Shown here: in pieces, positions 24,532-33,073 of the stretch
How the letters are laid out: every line of letters starts with the position of its first letter
Numbering within the stretch: the first letter of the stretch is position 1
NCBI GenBank assembly: GCA_024802545.1
Contig: CP103416.1
Span: forward strand, 124,001 to 188,000
Source of the DNA: SAR92 clade bacterium H455
Lineage (GTDB): Bacteria > Pseudomonadota > Gammaproteobacteria > Pseudomonadales > Porticoccaceae
Length of the DNA stretch: 64,000 nt
Direction: 5' to 3'
Program-made: the position numbers and the translations under genes
The notes under the pieces: generated by a model
The model's input: the letters and a program-made list of their open reading frames with translations, nothing else
Databases searched by the model: none
Told to the model about the DNA's origin: nothing

Positions 24532-25185
24532 ATGACAAGTCTTCTGCTCTTGGCCGTCCTTTTCGGCAGCGTTATTCTAGTCGTTTTAATGATCTATTTA
24601 GGTGACCGCGTTAAACGTCTAGAAATAATGTCGCTTCATGACAGCAGTGAACCGGCCGAAGTAGTCAAACCAAAAAACGACAATGGTTTTCTCGGGCTAT
24701 CAGGCAAAAAACTCTGGGATGCGATGTCAGGGAAGGTTCCGGAAGGATTTGTCGAGGCAGATGTGGTTGCTTTAAAACGAGTTTTTGAAGTCGTTTTGAA
24801 AAACCATATTGAGACGCTATTTAAATTGGGGAAAAGAGACGCCACTAGCGGCAATAGTCCAGAAACCCCGAAGAATCCTCTTGAGATATCCACCTTGCGC
24901 CACAGCATCGAGTCATGGATTCCAGCGCAACATGTTTCAACTATTTATAAGGCAGGCTATGAGTCTATCGGTGCAGATGAGGTTTCGGTCAGCCGTTTAA
25001 GAGCCAATTTAGATGACGCCGCAGATACATTATTTTCGCGAACCGCCCTGGCCATCAAACAGCCCTTTTCAGAAAGGCTATTCGCCGCGGCCGTGGCTCT
25101 TCCTGCGACAGGAAGCCTCATCGAGCTTGACGAAGAATCCTTAAATGTCGACGATTCTGATAACGCCTCACAGCTCCCGGATTAA
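24532..25185 (+). CDS. Unknown membrane-anchored protein in the fliA operon
   Basis: The product has 217 residues with one N-terminal membrane helix (SLLLLAVLFGSVILVVLMIY) followed by a cytoplasmic-looking helical part. There are two charged helical blocks (VALKRVFEVVLKNHIETLFK and RLRANLDDAADTLFSRTALA) and an acidic C-terminus. I recognise no family. The ATG follows a GGGTAGG site. It starts 16 bases after the preceding unknown gene and is probably its partner. The last 15 bases of the gene, including the stop codon, are repeated twice more directly downstream. It is convergent with the unknown gene at 25319-26323. Confidence 0.75.
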   Translation: MTSLLLLAVLFGSVILVVLMIYLGDRVKRLEIMSLHDSSEPAEVVKPKNDNGFLGLSGKKLWDAMSGKVPEGFVEADVVALKRVFEVVLKNHIETLFKLGKRDATSGNSPETPKNPLEISTLRHSIESWIPAQHVSTIYKAGYESIGADEVSVSRLRANLDDAADTLFSRTALAIKQPFSERLFAAAVALPATGSLIELDEESLNVDDSDNASQLPD

Positions 25186-25215
25186 GAGCTACCGGATTAA
25201 CAGCTCCCCGCTTAA
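25171..25215 (+). repeat. 15-bp tandem repeat containing the stop codon
   Basis: Three consecutive 15-base units are CAGCTCCCGGATTAA, GAGCTACCGGATTAA and CAGCTCCCCGCTTAA. The first is the end of the preceding gene (QLPD plus stop), so each copy repeats the in-frame TAA. A fourth, weaker unit may follow to 25230. The convergent gap to 25318 otherwise shows nothing recognisable. Confidence 0.75.
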
Positions 25216-25318
25216 GACCGCCCCCGTCAAGAGCCGCGTAATAACAAGCCCCAAGTGACTGGCCAAATCTAACTCATGACGCACAAGCTCAGTAGAGCAG
25301 GCATACAGAGACAGCTGA

Positions 25319-26323
25319 TTAGTTCTGCGACTCTCTAATTGAATAGGTGACCACTGATGGCTTTGGCTCCTCTGGCGTCGCCTCTTTTTGACGCGCCTCT
25401 TCTAAATCAACTTGTCGCTGTAATACCTCTAGATAGTTCTCTCGCTCCAAAGTGATAAGAGCCTCGACATCGGCATTCAGCTGTTTGACGCTGCCAACCT
25501 GCCCTTCCAGCGATTTCATCTGCTTGCCCAATGCACTGACAGATTCTGCCAACGCCGATACAATCCCTGCCTGTCCCTCAAGGTCTGAGCTCAAACCACT
25601 AACCTGGGTAACAATCTGATCAGTTTTTTCGCCCACCTGCTGAGCGGCTAAGCCTGGTACCTCCGCAGCCATTGAACGAGTCGATACCTCGGCCCGTGAC
25701 ACAGCCTCAATCAGTAGCATCTGTCGGTTACTAAACTGGGCCTGAGTGGCTGACAGCTCTTCAATTGAGCCGCGCAGCTGCTCAAACGTGGTCAGGGCGC
25801 TGTTCATTTGAACAATGCGCTTGCTTACCGCAACCAACATTGAATCGACCTGAGTCACTCGGTTAGCCAGCTGCACGGCAATAAAGCTGTAGAGCGATAC
25901 GGATATAAATAAAGCCACAACAGTGCCGATTAAAATCCGCGAGGCAAGTTGGGCGCTTTTTTCACTGGCCAAAATTAGAATATCAGCCTGGGCCTTAACT
26001 TGAGCTACGCCTTTTTTTAACGCAGCAGAGGATTGTCGACTGACATCCGCAGCATTGTTGGTGGCTTCGGCGATCTCAAGCACGCCAGGCAGCAGCTCCT
26101 CTAAAGTGCCAACAACATCCTCTTTTGGTGCACTGAACGCCACGGAGCTATCGAGCTCCGAACTATCTGTCTGTGAGCCTTCCAATTCAGGGCTTTCCAA
26201 TTCAGGGCTTTTAGGCTCAGGGCTGTCTTGCCCTGTGCTAGCTGACTCAACGGTTTGCGTATCAGTGGCCACCTCTTTTCCCGGCTCGCCAGCTACAGCA
26301 TCTTGCTCTTTTTTGTCGCTCAT
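25319..26323 (-). CDS. Unknown membrane protein with long coiled coil
   Basis: The product has 334 residues. An acidic, Ser/Glu/Pro-rich N-terminal part (about 1-70, with SPE-type repeats: SPEPKSPELESPELEGSQTD) and a short helical linker lead to one membrane helix at about 126-150 (ILIGTVVALFISVSLYSFIA). After it comes a roughly 150-residue coiled-coil region, probably periplasmic (STRSMAAEVPGLAAQQVGEK, SDLEGQAGIVSALAESVSAL). The topology is reminiscent of a chemoreceptor without a signalling domain, but no HAMP or MCP motif is visible. It is last in the long fleR-flhB transcription run, 17 bases after the 97-residue gene. Function unknown. Confidence 0.75.
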   Translation of the reverse strand: MSDKKEQDAVAGEPGKEVATDTQTVESASTGQDSPEPKSPELESPELEGSQTDSSELDSSVAFSAPKEDVVGTLEELLPGVLEIAEATNNAADVSRQSSAALKKGVAQVKAQADILILASEKSAQLASRILIGTVVALFISVSLYSFIAVQLANRVTQVDSMLVAVSKRIVQMNSALTTFEQLRGSIEELSATQAQFSNRQMLLIEAVSRAEVSTRSMAAEVPGLAAQQVGEKTDQIVTQVSGLSSDLEGQAGIVSALAESVSALGKQMKSLEGQVGSVKQLNADVEALITLERENYLEVLQRQVDLEEARQKEATPEEPKPSVVTYSIRESQN

Positions 26324-26340
26324 AACAGATCCAATATGTC

Positions 26341-26634
26341 TTATTGATCAGTAAATTTTATTTTGTCTAGCTGCTCTTTAATGTCGACAGTTTGACGCTG
26401 CACTTTAGCGATACGGGCCGCAAAGGACGCTTCCAGAGTGGGCTTCGGAGGCGCGGCAGACGCCTCTGCGAGCGCCAGATTCGCGCTGTTGTTACCCGAT
26501 TCCTTAAGCGCAACAGTTTCAACAAACGCCAATTCTGGTAGAGACCGAGTCGCCGAATTTTCTTTCGGCTCAACTGTCACCGGCCTCACTGAACCCTCCT
26601 GTGAAAATAGTTCGTCAGGTGGAAGATTTGTCAT
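26341..26634 (-). CDS. Small unknown protein between SPOR and coiled-coil genes
   Basis: From the ATG at 26634 the product has 97 residues. An upstream in-frame start at 26682 would overlap the preceding gene by 46 bases and is less likely. The N-terminal two thirds are low-complexity and probably disordered (rich in Pro, Glu, Ala, Ser). The last 30 residues form a charged helix (AARIAKVQRQTVDIKEQLDK). There is no membrane segment. The ATG lies two bases after the stop of the SPOR-domain gene, so the two are likely translated together. No family recognised. Confidence 0.65.
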   Translation of the reverse strand: MTNLPPDELFSQEGSVRPVTVEPKENSATRSLPELAFVETVALKESGNNSANLALAEASAAPPKPTLEASFAARIAKVQRQTVDIKEQLDKIKFTDQ

Positions 26635-26636
26635 CT

Positions 26637-28172
26637 CTAGCGCCTTAACACAGCCTGTAGTTGCACCACATTGCGGATCCAATAATCATTGGGGATAGTT
26701 TTATTCTGCGTGAACAGCGCCGCTGCTGAGCGTGAATTAAAGGGCCCGGAGACAATCGAGTAGGACGTGCGCTGACCCAAGCGCACAGGCACAATCAAGG
26801 CTTTATTCAATACCTCATAACGTGCTACATAGTTCTTAGCGGCAAGCTCAGTGCTAAGTACTGTATGTTGCACAAAATAAGCACTAGGCGGCGCCGAAGC
26901 CACCTCCTCGATCGCCCGTTTTAATGCCGTAATCACGGGTTCAGGCTCGAGCTCCGTGACTTCTGGTTGCGCTTCGAGACTCAGCGGCGCGGGTTCTTGA
27001 GGGCTTGGTTGTTCTTCGACTACAGGCTGTTCCTCTTCAGGTACGGCTTGGACAACAGAGGATTCATCGGCCGGCATATCTTCAGTAACTGACGCACTAG
27101 TAACTGGCGACTCAACAAACAGCTCTGCACTGACCGGAGCTTGCGTCTCGGTGGATAGCGCCAAATCCTCTTTTGCCTTTAGTCGTTTACTTTCAGTTTC
27201 CATCTCTGTGGGGACTGCAATTGACTCAACCTTATAGCTTTTAGACGGGTAGCTTTTAACCGGGTCATTAGACTGGCTGACATAAATATCTTGAGGTAGC
27301 GCCTGATCAGTAGACTGGTCTTCATAGAGCCACAGGATTGCCAATGACGAGAGCGCAAGACTGACGGAGATAATCAACGCAGTGCGCCATAAAGCACCCC
27401 ATTTTGACTCAGGCTCCTCAGCCCTATCAGCCTCAAGCTCATCCACATCAGGACTGCCAAGTAGCACATCAACATCCAATTCTGGCAGCTCTGGCAAATC
27501 TGGATCTTGCTCCTGCCGCTCGGCGTCGCTTTGCTGCCGACTGGCCACCAGCGTACCCAAGCCGATATCAATTAACAGAGCATCGGTCTCAGCTTGGTAG
27601 CCACCGTCTTCGGCGGCGTCCATCAACAGGCGCGCCTCATCAGTCGCCGGAAGATTAACTACCCAGCGATGCATTTTTTTCCCGAGACTTTGAAGTAGCT
27701 TTTCGTGGGCAGGCCAGCCAGACTTATTAATCACCAACACTAAACGCGCATTGACGCCAGGGAAATCCGACAACAGGCGTATCAGCAAAGCCCACTGATC
27801 TTCGTTTACAACTCGGGCCTCATTTATCACTAGTAAGCGCACAGCCTGCCCCTCTACCGGAGGCTTAGCAGCCTGTTCAAGACTTATCTCCGCGAGCATT
27901 TTATTAAACCGAGTTAGCAGACTGTCGGTGCTGACCGGGAGAAAGACGTCCAAGTGAAAGCGCTCAACTTTGCGCATACGCGCGACGAGCATTCGGCAGT
28001 AGTGATCGAGAATAACGTCGTTGGATCCAATAATAGCGACGCCAAGATCGCTTTCAACAATTGCGTCTATCGCTTCAGCAAGGCGCTTTTTGTCTTTGGG
28101 TCGGAAGAAAATATCGCCGCCATCAAACCAGCTTTGCAGTTCAAAAGTAGGTTCTTTTTTATTCTCTGTCAT
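26637..28172 (-). CDS. DamX-like protein: degenerate AAA domain, TM helix, SPOR domain
   Basis: The 511-residue product has three parts. Residues about 1-200 resemble the ExeA/DamX-type AAA domain but with a degraded Walker A (GVAIIGSNDVILDHY in place of GxxxxGKT) and a Walker B with Asn for Asp (RLLVINEARVV). A membrane helix follows at about 262-284 (ALIISVSLALSSLAILWLYE). After a Pro/Glu-rich linker the C-terminus (about 431-511) is a SPOR domain similar to that of DamX (YFVQHTVLSTELAAKNYVAR, SYSIVSGPFNSRSAAALF, then VQLQAVL). SPOR domains bind glycan strands stripped of stem peptides at division sites. Its place directly after flhB suggests a flagellar or pole-related job; that is inference. 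Confidence 0.8.
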   Translation of the reverse strand: MTENKKEPTFELQSWFDGGDIFFRPKDKKRLAEAIDAIVESDLGVAIIGSNDVILDHYCRMLVARMRKVERFHLDVFLPVSTDSLLTRFNKMLAEISLEQAAKPPVEGQAVRLLVINEARVVNEDQWALLIRLLSDFPGVNARLVLVINKSGWPAHEKLLQSLGKKMHRWVVNLPATDEARLLMDAAEDGGYQAETDALLIDIGLGTLVASRQQSDAERQEQDPDLPELPELDVDVLLGSPDVDELEADRAEEPESKWGALWRTALIISVSLALSSLAILWLYEDQSTDQALPQDIYVSQSNDPVKSYPSKSYKVESIAVPTEMETESKRLKAKEDLALSTETQAPVSAELFVESPVTSASVTEDMPADESSVVQAVPEEEQPVVEEQPSPQEPAPLSLEAQPEVTELEPEPVITALKRAIEEVASAPPSAYFVQHTVLSTELAAKNYVARYEVLNKALIVPVRLGQRTSYSIVSGPFNSRSAAALFTQNKTIPNDYWIRNVVQLQAVLRR

Positions 28173-28249
28173 AATTTTTCTACTTAGATATTTTTCTGCT
28201 TTAATAACTTTCTAGCTTAAAAGGCTTTTTACTAGCAGTTTGAACGCGC

Positions 28250-29398
28250 TTACTTTTCTAGGCTGCCATCGGCGTTATAGCGCATGTCATCAGGCACTTT
28301 AGGATTCGGTTTTTTCGCCGTTTGCGCACCACGCTCAAAGCTATTTAAGTTGAATATATAGGCTATCACCTGCGCCACTGCATAGTACAGAGATTCTGGC
28401 ACCGACTGATTAATCTCGGTGGTATAGAAAATTGATCGCGCCAATACCGGGGATGAAAATAGTGGTACACCCTCCTCTTTGGCGCGCTCACGAATCGCCT
28501 GAGCAAGCAGATCGGCGCCTTTGGCAACCATGATCGGCGCACCGTTTTTCGAGGGATCGTAACTCAGAGCCACAGCAAAATGTTCTGGGTTAACAATCAC
28601 CACATCGGCGTCCGCGATGGCCGACATCATCATGCCCGTGGCAATTTCGCGCTGCTTGCGACGGATCTGCGCTTTCACCTCAGGGCGACCCTCGGTGTCT
28701 TTCATCTCTTCCTTGACTTCCTGCTTAGTCATTTTCATCTGCTTATTAAATGTATAAAGCTGATAGGGAATATCGATAGCGGCGGCGACAATCAAGGTCA
28801 GTGTCACAAGCACCGTGCCAAAAGCAATTATGCGCCCCGCCTCTGCCAGAGCCGGCTCTAAATCCATAAAGCCCAGTTTGGTCAACATTGAAAAGTTAGC
28901 GCTGACCACCAGATAGAGCACTAGGGCAATCAAAGCGAACTTGCTTAGAGCCTTACTCAGATCAACTACGGCCTTAATACCAAACATGCGTTTTAGGCCT
29001 GCCATGGGGTTGATTTTGCTAGCTTTGGGCGCAAGCGACTTAAGCGAAAAAATATAGCCACCCATAATACCCGCCGCGGCAATTGCAATTATCACCGCCA
29101 GGACAAAAATTGGCACCACCACTATAAAGCTGTTGACCGCCTGGATAGCGAAGGTCGGTGCCAACAATGACGTATCAAATACCGCCTTGCGATCAAAGGT
29201 GAACCCTGATGCAAATACCTTTGTCAAATCGGCGATAATATAACTGCCAAAAAGATATAAAAAGAATGCCACACCAATCATCATTGCGGCTACGCCAAGT
29301 TCCTGAGAGCGCGCCACTTGACCATCATCCCGAGCCTTTTCAAGCCGTTTTGCGGTGGGTTCTTCTTGGCGTTCTTCGCTGCTGTCTTTATCTGACAT
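28250..29398 (-). CDS. flhB: Flagellar export switch protein FlhB
   Basis: FlhB is the export-apparatus protein that switches substrate class from hook to filament. The protein has 382 residues, the usual size. The N-terminus SSEERQEEPTAKRLEKARDD and four membrane helices (first near residue 40) are typical. The cytoplasmic domain carries NPEH at 270-273 (VVIVNPEHFAVALSYDPSKN), a variant of the NPTH autocleavage site that keeps the key Asn-Pro. It overlaps the end of fliR by one base. A second, soluble FlhB-like protein is encoded at 14960-15256. Confidence 0.97.
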   Translation of the reverse strand: MSDKDSSEERQEEPTAKRLEKARDDGQVARSQELGVAAMMIGVAFFLYLFGSYIIADLTKVFASGFTFDRKAVFDTSLLAPTFAIQAVNSFIVVVPIFVLAVIIAIAAAGIMGGYIFSLKSLAPKASKINPMAGLKRMFGIKAVVDLSKALSKFALIALVLYLVVSANFSMLTKLGFMDLEPALAEAGRIIAFGTVLVTLTLIVAAAIDIPYQLYTFNKQMKMTKQEVKEEMKDTEGRPEVKAQIRRKQREIATGMMMSAIADADVVIVNPEHFAVALSYDPSKNGAPIMVAKGADLLAQAIRERAKEEGVPLFSSPVLARSIFYTTEINQSVPESLYYAVAQVIAYIFNLNSFERGAQTAKKPNPKVPDDMRYNADGSLEK

Positions 29399-30168
29399 TA
29401 GGTAACTCCCAAAGCCTGACCTACAACATCAAAGGACTCCTGCCACAGCCATTGGATACGATACCCAATACTGGTCATGGAGGTTGCCAGCAGCACCATG
29501 CCGACCATTATCATGGCTGGAAAACCGACCGCAAAAATATTCAAGGCGGGGGCTGCTCTGGTGATAACGCCTACGCCAATATTAACAAACAGCAGGCTCA
29601 CCATAATCGGCAGGGCCAACAGCAGACCGCCGAGAAATATCATCGAACTCCACTGTAGCAAGACCGCCATAAGCATATCTGAAGCGAGCATTTGGCCAAT
29701 TGGCAGCGTCTTAAAACTCTCTAAAACAAGGCTAATCACTAAAACATGGCCGCCTATCCCCATGAAAATTAAGGTTGAGCAGATAATAAAAAATTGTGAA
29801 ATAACCGGGACATTACCCATATTGGGATCAATCATATTCGCCATGCCGAGGCCCATGGCACTAGACACCGCTTGGCCGCCGATGACCAGCGCGGCGTTGA
29901 CGATTTGCAACAGCATACCCATGACCGTGCCAATTAAGATCTGATTAAATATTTCACGCAGACCGGCGGCGGAATAAGGGTCGATGATTGGCCAGTCGAC
30001 CAGCGGGTAGATCATCAGTGTTAACAAAGCCGCTAACAAGACACGGACACGGACATTAACCGCGCGCAGGGAGAAGAATGGTGACGCGAGCAGAAATGCA
30101 GAGACCCTAATCATTGGCCAGAGCAACGTGTAAAACCGCTGCACTACTTCAGCGACCAGTATATCCAT
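29398..30168 (-). CDS. fliR: Flagellar export gate protein FliR
   Basis: FliR forms the export-gate core with FliP and FliQ in the inner membrane. The protein has 256 residues with about six hydrophobic segments. Family features include RVSAFLLASPFFSLRAVNVR and VRVLLAALLTLMIYPLV near the N-terminus, the block GTVMGMLLQIVNAALVIGGQ, and INIGVGVITRAAPALNIF-like sequence (VNIGVGVITRAAPALNIFAV) near the C-terminus. It overlaps fliQ and flhB by single bases, indicating tight coupling. Confidence 0.97.
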   Translation of the reverse strand: MDILVAEVVQRFYTLLWPMIRVSAFLLASPFFSLRAVNVRVRVLLAALLTLMIYPLVDWPIIDPYSAAGLREIFNQILIGTVMGMLLQIVNAALVIGGQAVSSAMGLGMANMIDPNMGNVPVISQFFIICSTLIFMGIGGHVLVISLVLESFKTLPIGQMLASDMLMAVLLQWSSMIFLGGLLLALPIMVSLLFVNIGVGVITRAAPALNIFAVGFPAMIMVGMVLLATSMTSIGYRIQWLWQESFDVVGQALGVT

Positions 30169-30437
30169 CAGATAAACAGCGCGGGGATCCGCTCATAGAT
30201 GCGCTGAATGTAATCCACCATTACACCAATTTGCCAACTGCCAAAGACCAACAGCGCAAGCACCATAATACCGAGTTTAGGAATAAAGCTCAGGGTCATT
30301 TCTTGAATTGAAGTCGCGGCCTGAAAAATACCCACTATAAGACCTACGCCCAGGGCAACCCCAAGCAGAGGCGAAGCAACCATGACCGCAACCCACAGCG
30401 CTTCACGACCTAAATCAATAACCAGTGCAGGATCCAT
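30168..30437 (-). CDS. fliQ: Flagellar export gate protein FliQ
   Basis: FliQ is a small two-helix component of the FliPQR export gate. At 89 residues it is the standard length. The sequence has VIDLGREALWVAVMVASPLL, then GIFQAATSIQEMTLSFIPKL and a second membrane helix (GIMVLALLVFGSWQIGVMVD), all typical. Encoded between fliP and fliR. Confidence 0.97.
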   Translation of the reverse strand: MDPALVIDLGREALWVAVMVASPLLGVALGVGLIVGIFQAATSIQEMTLSFIPKLGIMVLALLVFGSWQIGVMVDYIQRIYERIPALFI

Positions 30438-30446
30438 AGGACTCTC

Positions 30447-31217
30447 CTAACTAAGTGCAAAGCTGGCGGTCAATGACCCCATTATTAGGGTCCAACCATC
30501 GACTAATACAAACAGCATTAATTTAAACGGCATCGAAATCATCATTGGCGAGAGCATCATCATGCCCATGGACATGAGTACGCTGGCCACGACTAGATCA
30601 ATAATCACGAATGGGATATAGATTAGAAAACCAATGGAAAAGGCGCTCTTTAATTCCGAGGTTATGAAGGCTGGCACCAGTGTCAAAAATGGCACATCAG
30701 CGGGCACAGTGACTTCTGTGTTATCAGCAATTTCCAAAAACATGCCTATATCAGACTCTCTGGTTTGGTTGAGCATAAAGGTTCTGATCGGCGCTTCGGC
30801 TGCCGCCACGGCGCTCTCAAAACTGATCTGCTCTTCAAAATAAGGGGTAATGGCGTCGTCGTATACGGAGGTTAATACCGGCGACATAATAAATAGCGTG
30901 AGAAATAATGCCAGACCCACCAGCACCTGATTGGGCGGTGTCTGAGCCGTGCCCAGGGCCTGTCGTAAAAGTGAAAAAACAATAATAATGCGCACAAACG
31001 AGGTCATCATTAATAGCAGCGACGGCAACAGCGTCAGTACTGACATCAGGGCTAGCAGCTGCAAAGTTAAACTGTACTTGGTGCCGCCGGAACCGTCGTC
31101 GATCATATTGACTACTGGGAGGCCCACCTGAGCAGCGACAGGCAGTGCAACTGCGGCTGCCACCAGGGCAACCGCCGCAATCAAGAGTTTTCTGAGTAGT
31201 GATTTTTTGGCCGTCAT
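30447..31217 (-). CDS. fliP: Flagellar export gate protein FliP
   Basis: FliP is the main subunit of the export-gate pore. From the ATG at 31217, one base after the fliO stop, the product has 256 residues with a cleavable signal-like N-terminus (LLIAAVALVAAAVALPVAAQ). It continues with LLALMSVLTLLPSLLLMMTS and FVRIIIVFSLLRQALGTAQT, the family signature, and QVLVGLALFLTLFIMSPVLT. The C-terminus has IGFLIYIPFVIIDLVVASVL with MGMMMLSPMMISMPFKLMLF. A start at 31253 would overlap fliO by 35 bases and adds an uncharacteristic extension. Confidence 0.97.
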   Translation of the reverse strand: MTAKKSLLRKLLIAAVALVAAAVALPVAAQVGLPVVNMIDDGSGGTKYSLTLQLLALMSVLTLLPSLLLMMTSFVRIIIVFSLLRQALGTAQTPPNQVLVGLALFLTLFIMSPVLTSVYDDAITPYFEEQISFESAVAAAEAPIRTFMLNQTRESDIGMFLEIADNTEVTVPADVPFLTLVPAFITSELKSAFSIGFLIYIPFVIIDLVVASVLMSMGMMMLSPMMISMPFKLMLFVLVDGWTLIMGSLTASFALS

Positions 31218-31218
31218 A

Positions 31219-31620
31219 TTAATGTTTCTTCCGCTCGGCGGTGCGCTTGGCAACCTGACTCATTAACTGCTGAAACTTACCTGGACTGTCCGATGGGCTT
31301 TCAAAATCTGGCTCTAGCTGATTAATGTCAATTGATTGGTTTAGATCATCCACAGCCTCTTGCTCGGGCCAGTTGCCAAGCCGGTTGATCGCCTGGGGAG
31401 TAACGCCGAGTAGTACTTGCTCATTGTTAATGGTTATAACAATCAGTTTTTGCCGTGGACCCAAGTTGTGCACTTCACTCACATTGAGATTTTTAGTGGC
31501 GTCTTTGGTCCTGCTGAGGCCCATTTTTTTAAGCCCAAATAAGGTCGCGCCGAGCAGCACTAAAACCACCGCTAAGGATGACATCATCGACAACCACTCA
31601 TTCCAGCCAACCTCACCCAT
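31219..31620 (-). CDS. fliO: Flagellar export chaperone FliO
   Basis: FliO is a bitopic membrane protein that helps FliP assemble. The protein has 133 residues, with one membrane helix (MMSSLAVVLVLLGATLFGLK). A FliO-type cytoplasmic domain follows, with the block EVHNLGPRQKLIVITINNEQ and VLLGVTPQAINRLG. The tail is charged and probably disordered. It follows fliN by 12 bases and precedes fliP by one base, the canonical order. Confidence 0.95.
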   Translation of the reverse strand: MGEVGWNEWLSMMSSLAVVLVLLGATLFGLKKMGLSRTKDATKNLNVSEVHNLGPRQKLIVITINNEQVLLGVTPQAINRLGNWPEQEAVDDLNQSIDINQLEPDFESPSDSPGKFQQLMSQVAKRTAERKKH

Positions 31621-31632
31621 GGGTTATTAACT

Positions 31633-31959
31633 CTATAGGTTCTTAACGCGATCAGCGGTGGGTATGACACTGGTCAGACGCACGCCATAGCGCTCGTTAA
31701 CCAAAACCACTTCACCCTGGGCAACCAACGTATTGTTGACCAACAGGTCCAGAGGCTCACCAGCGAGGCGGTCGAGCTCAACAACACTGCCCTGAGTAAG
31801 CCGCATCAGATCGCGAATTTTTAACGAGGTGCGACCCACTTCAACAGAGATGGTAACGGGAATATTTTGCAGAACATCTGCATTAATTTTATTTTTCAAG
31901 TCGTCCAAGTCTGTGGATAATACATCGTCAGCTAAAGCATCTGAATTATTTTCGGCCAT
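31633..31959 (-). CDS. fliN: Flagellar motor switch protein FliN
   Basis: FliN forms the lower part of the C ring and takes part in rotation switching and export. The protein has 108 residues, shorter at the N-terminus than E. coli FliN (137). The SpoA core is complete: IPVTISVEVGRTSLKIRDLM, RLTQGSVVELDRLAGEPLDL and VNERYGVRLTSVIPTADRVK. A 73-base gap separates it from fliM, with no clear promoter. Encoded between fliM and fliO. Confidence 0.97.
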   Translation of the reverse strand: MAENNSDALADDVLSTDLDDLKNKINADVLQNIPVTISVEVGRTSLKIRDLMRLTQGSVVELDRLAGEPLDLLVNNTLVAQGEVVLVNERYGVRLTSVIPTADRVKNL

Positions 31960-32032
31960 CTTATTTCTCTCTTTCTTGTAACAATTAGGTAACGAAATAT
32001 TTATTTAATATTTTGCAAAATAGGGGTTCAGC

Positions 32033-33025
32033 TTATTTTAATGGTGCCAGCGGCCTAATAATTCGTGCAGCCATCTGAGAACCATTAGCACCAACATCGG
32101 CATCGAATACGGGCACAGAATTGACATACATACGCGCGTGTTCGCCCTTGCTAAAATAGACAATGTCGCCTTCTCTCATGGCCTCAAATTTACTTAGAGT
32201 GGTTTCTATCTCCCCGAGTTCGACGGTGATTTCCAACTCAGCATCCACAGCTGCAGATTTCAGCTCGGCACTCCACTCTTTGTCAGAAACATCATCGCCG
32301 TCACCAGTCTGCACGCGACTGCGGAGTAAATCACGAATCGGCTTAAGTGAGTTATAGGGGTAGACTAAATCAATATTGCCTGAAATGTTGCGCCCTAGAT
32401 CCGCGACAAAACGGCTGACTACGACCAGATCATTTTCGTCTGCAATCTGAGCAAATTGTGGATTTATTTCAGAATTAACATGCTCGCAGTTGATCGCCAG
32501 AATCGGCGCCCAAGCTTCTTTTAGAGACCCAAAAAGCACGTCAAGCATGATTTTAATAATGCTCGTCTCTGTGGGAGTGAAAAGTCTTCCTGGCGGCAGC
32601 TTGTCAAAACCGCGACCAAACCCACCAAAGAAATTATCCAGCGCAGCAAATACAATTGAAGGCTCAATCACAGCCATGGAATAGCCCCGCAGTGGGTTTA
32701 ATCTAATGGTATTCACTGACAGTGGTGCGGACAAGTCTCTTACATATTCACCAAATTTCATTATTTTTACATCGGCCATACTGACTTTTGGCGTGGTGCG
32801 CAGCACCTCAAGTAAGCCCAGTCGAAACTGTCTGATAAAACGCTCATTAATCATATCGACGGCGCCAATATTAACCCCGAGAGAAGAGTCTTCATTGGTC
32901 AGGTCATGGCGCACTGCCATAACCTCACTGTTGAGCCCAGTGTCGGCCTCTATTGAGCCGTCCTGAAGTCCAGCGGTGAGGGCATCGAGCTCTTCTGGGG
33001 ATAATAAATTATTAATGTCAGCCAT
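32033..33025 (-). CDS. fliM: Flagellar motor switch protein FliM
   Basis: FliM links the C ring to CheY-P and to FliG and FliN. From the ATG at 33025 (GAGGG upstream) it has 330 residues; the in-frame TTG at 33037 is less likely. The N-terminal segment MADINNLLSPEELDALTAGL retains the LSxxELDAL CheY-binding pattern. The middle domain has ALDNFFGGFGRGFDKLPPGR (the GGxG loop). The C-terminal SpoA domain has ELEITVELGEIETTLSKFEA. The conserved CheY-binding peptide implies that chemotaxis genes exist elsewhere. Confidence 0.97.
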   Translation of the reverse strand: MADINNLLSPEELDALTAGLQDGSIEADTGLNSEVMAVRHDLTNEDSSLGVNIGAVDMINERFIRQFRLGLLEVLRTTPKVSMADVKIMKFGEYVRDLSAPLSVNTIRLNPLRGYSMAVIEPSIVFAALDNFFGGFGRGFDKLPPGRLFTPTETSIIKIMLDVLFGSLKEAWAPILAINCEHVNSEINPQFAQIADENDLVVVSRFVADLGRNISGNIDLVYPYNSLKPIRDLLRSRVQTGDGDDVSDKEWSAELKSAAVDAELEITVELGEIETTLSKFEAMREGDIVYFSKGEHARMYVNSVPVFDADVGANGSQMAARIIRPLAPLK

Positions 33026-33073
33026 CGTGGCCCTCAAAGTCTGAATAGCAAGTGTTGGTTTTTAGATATTCAC

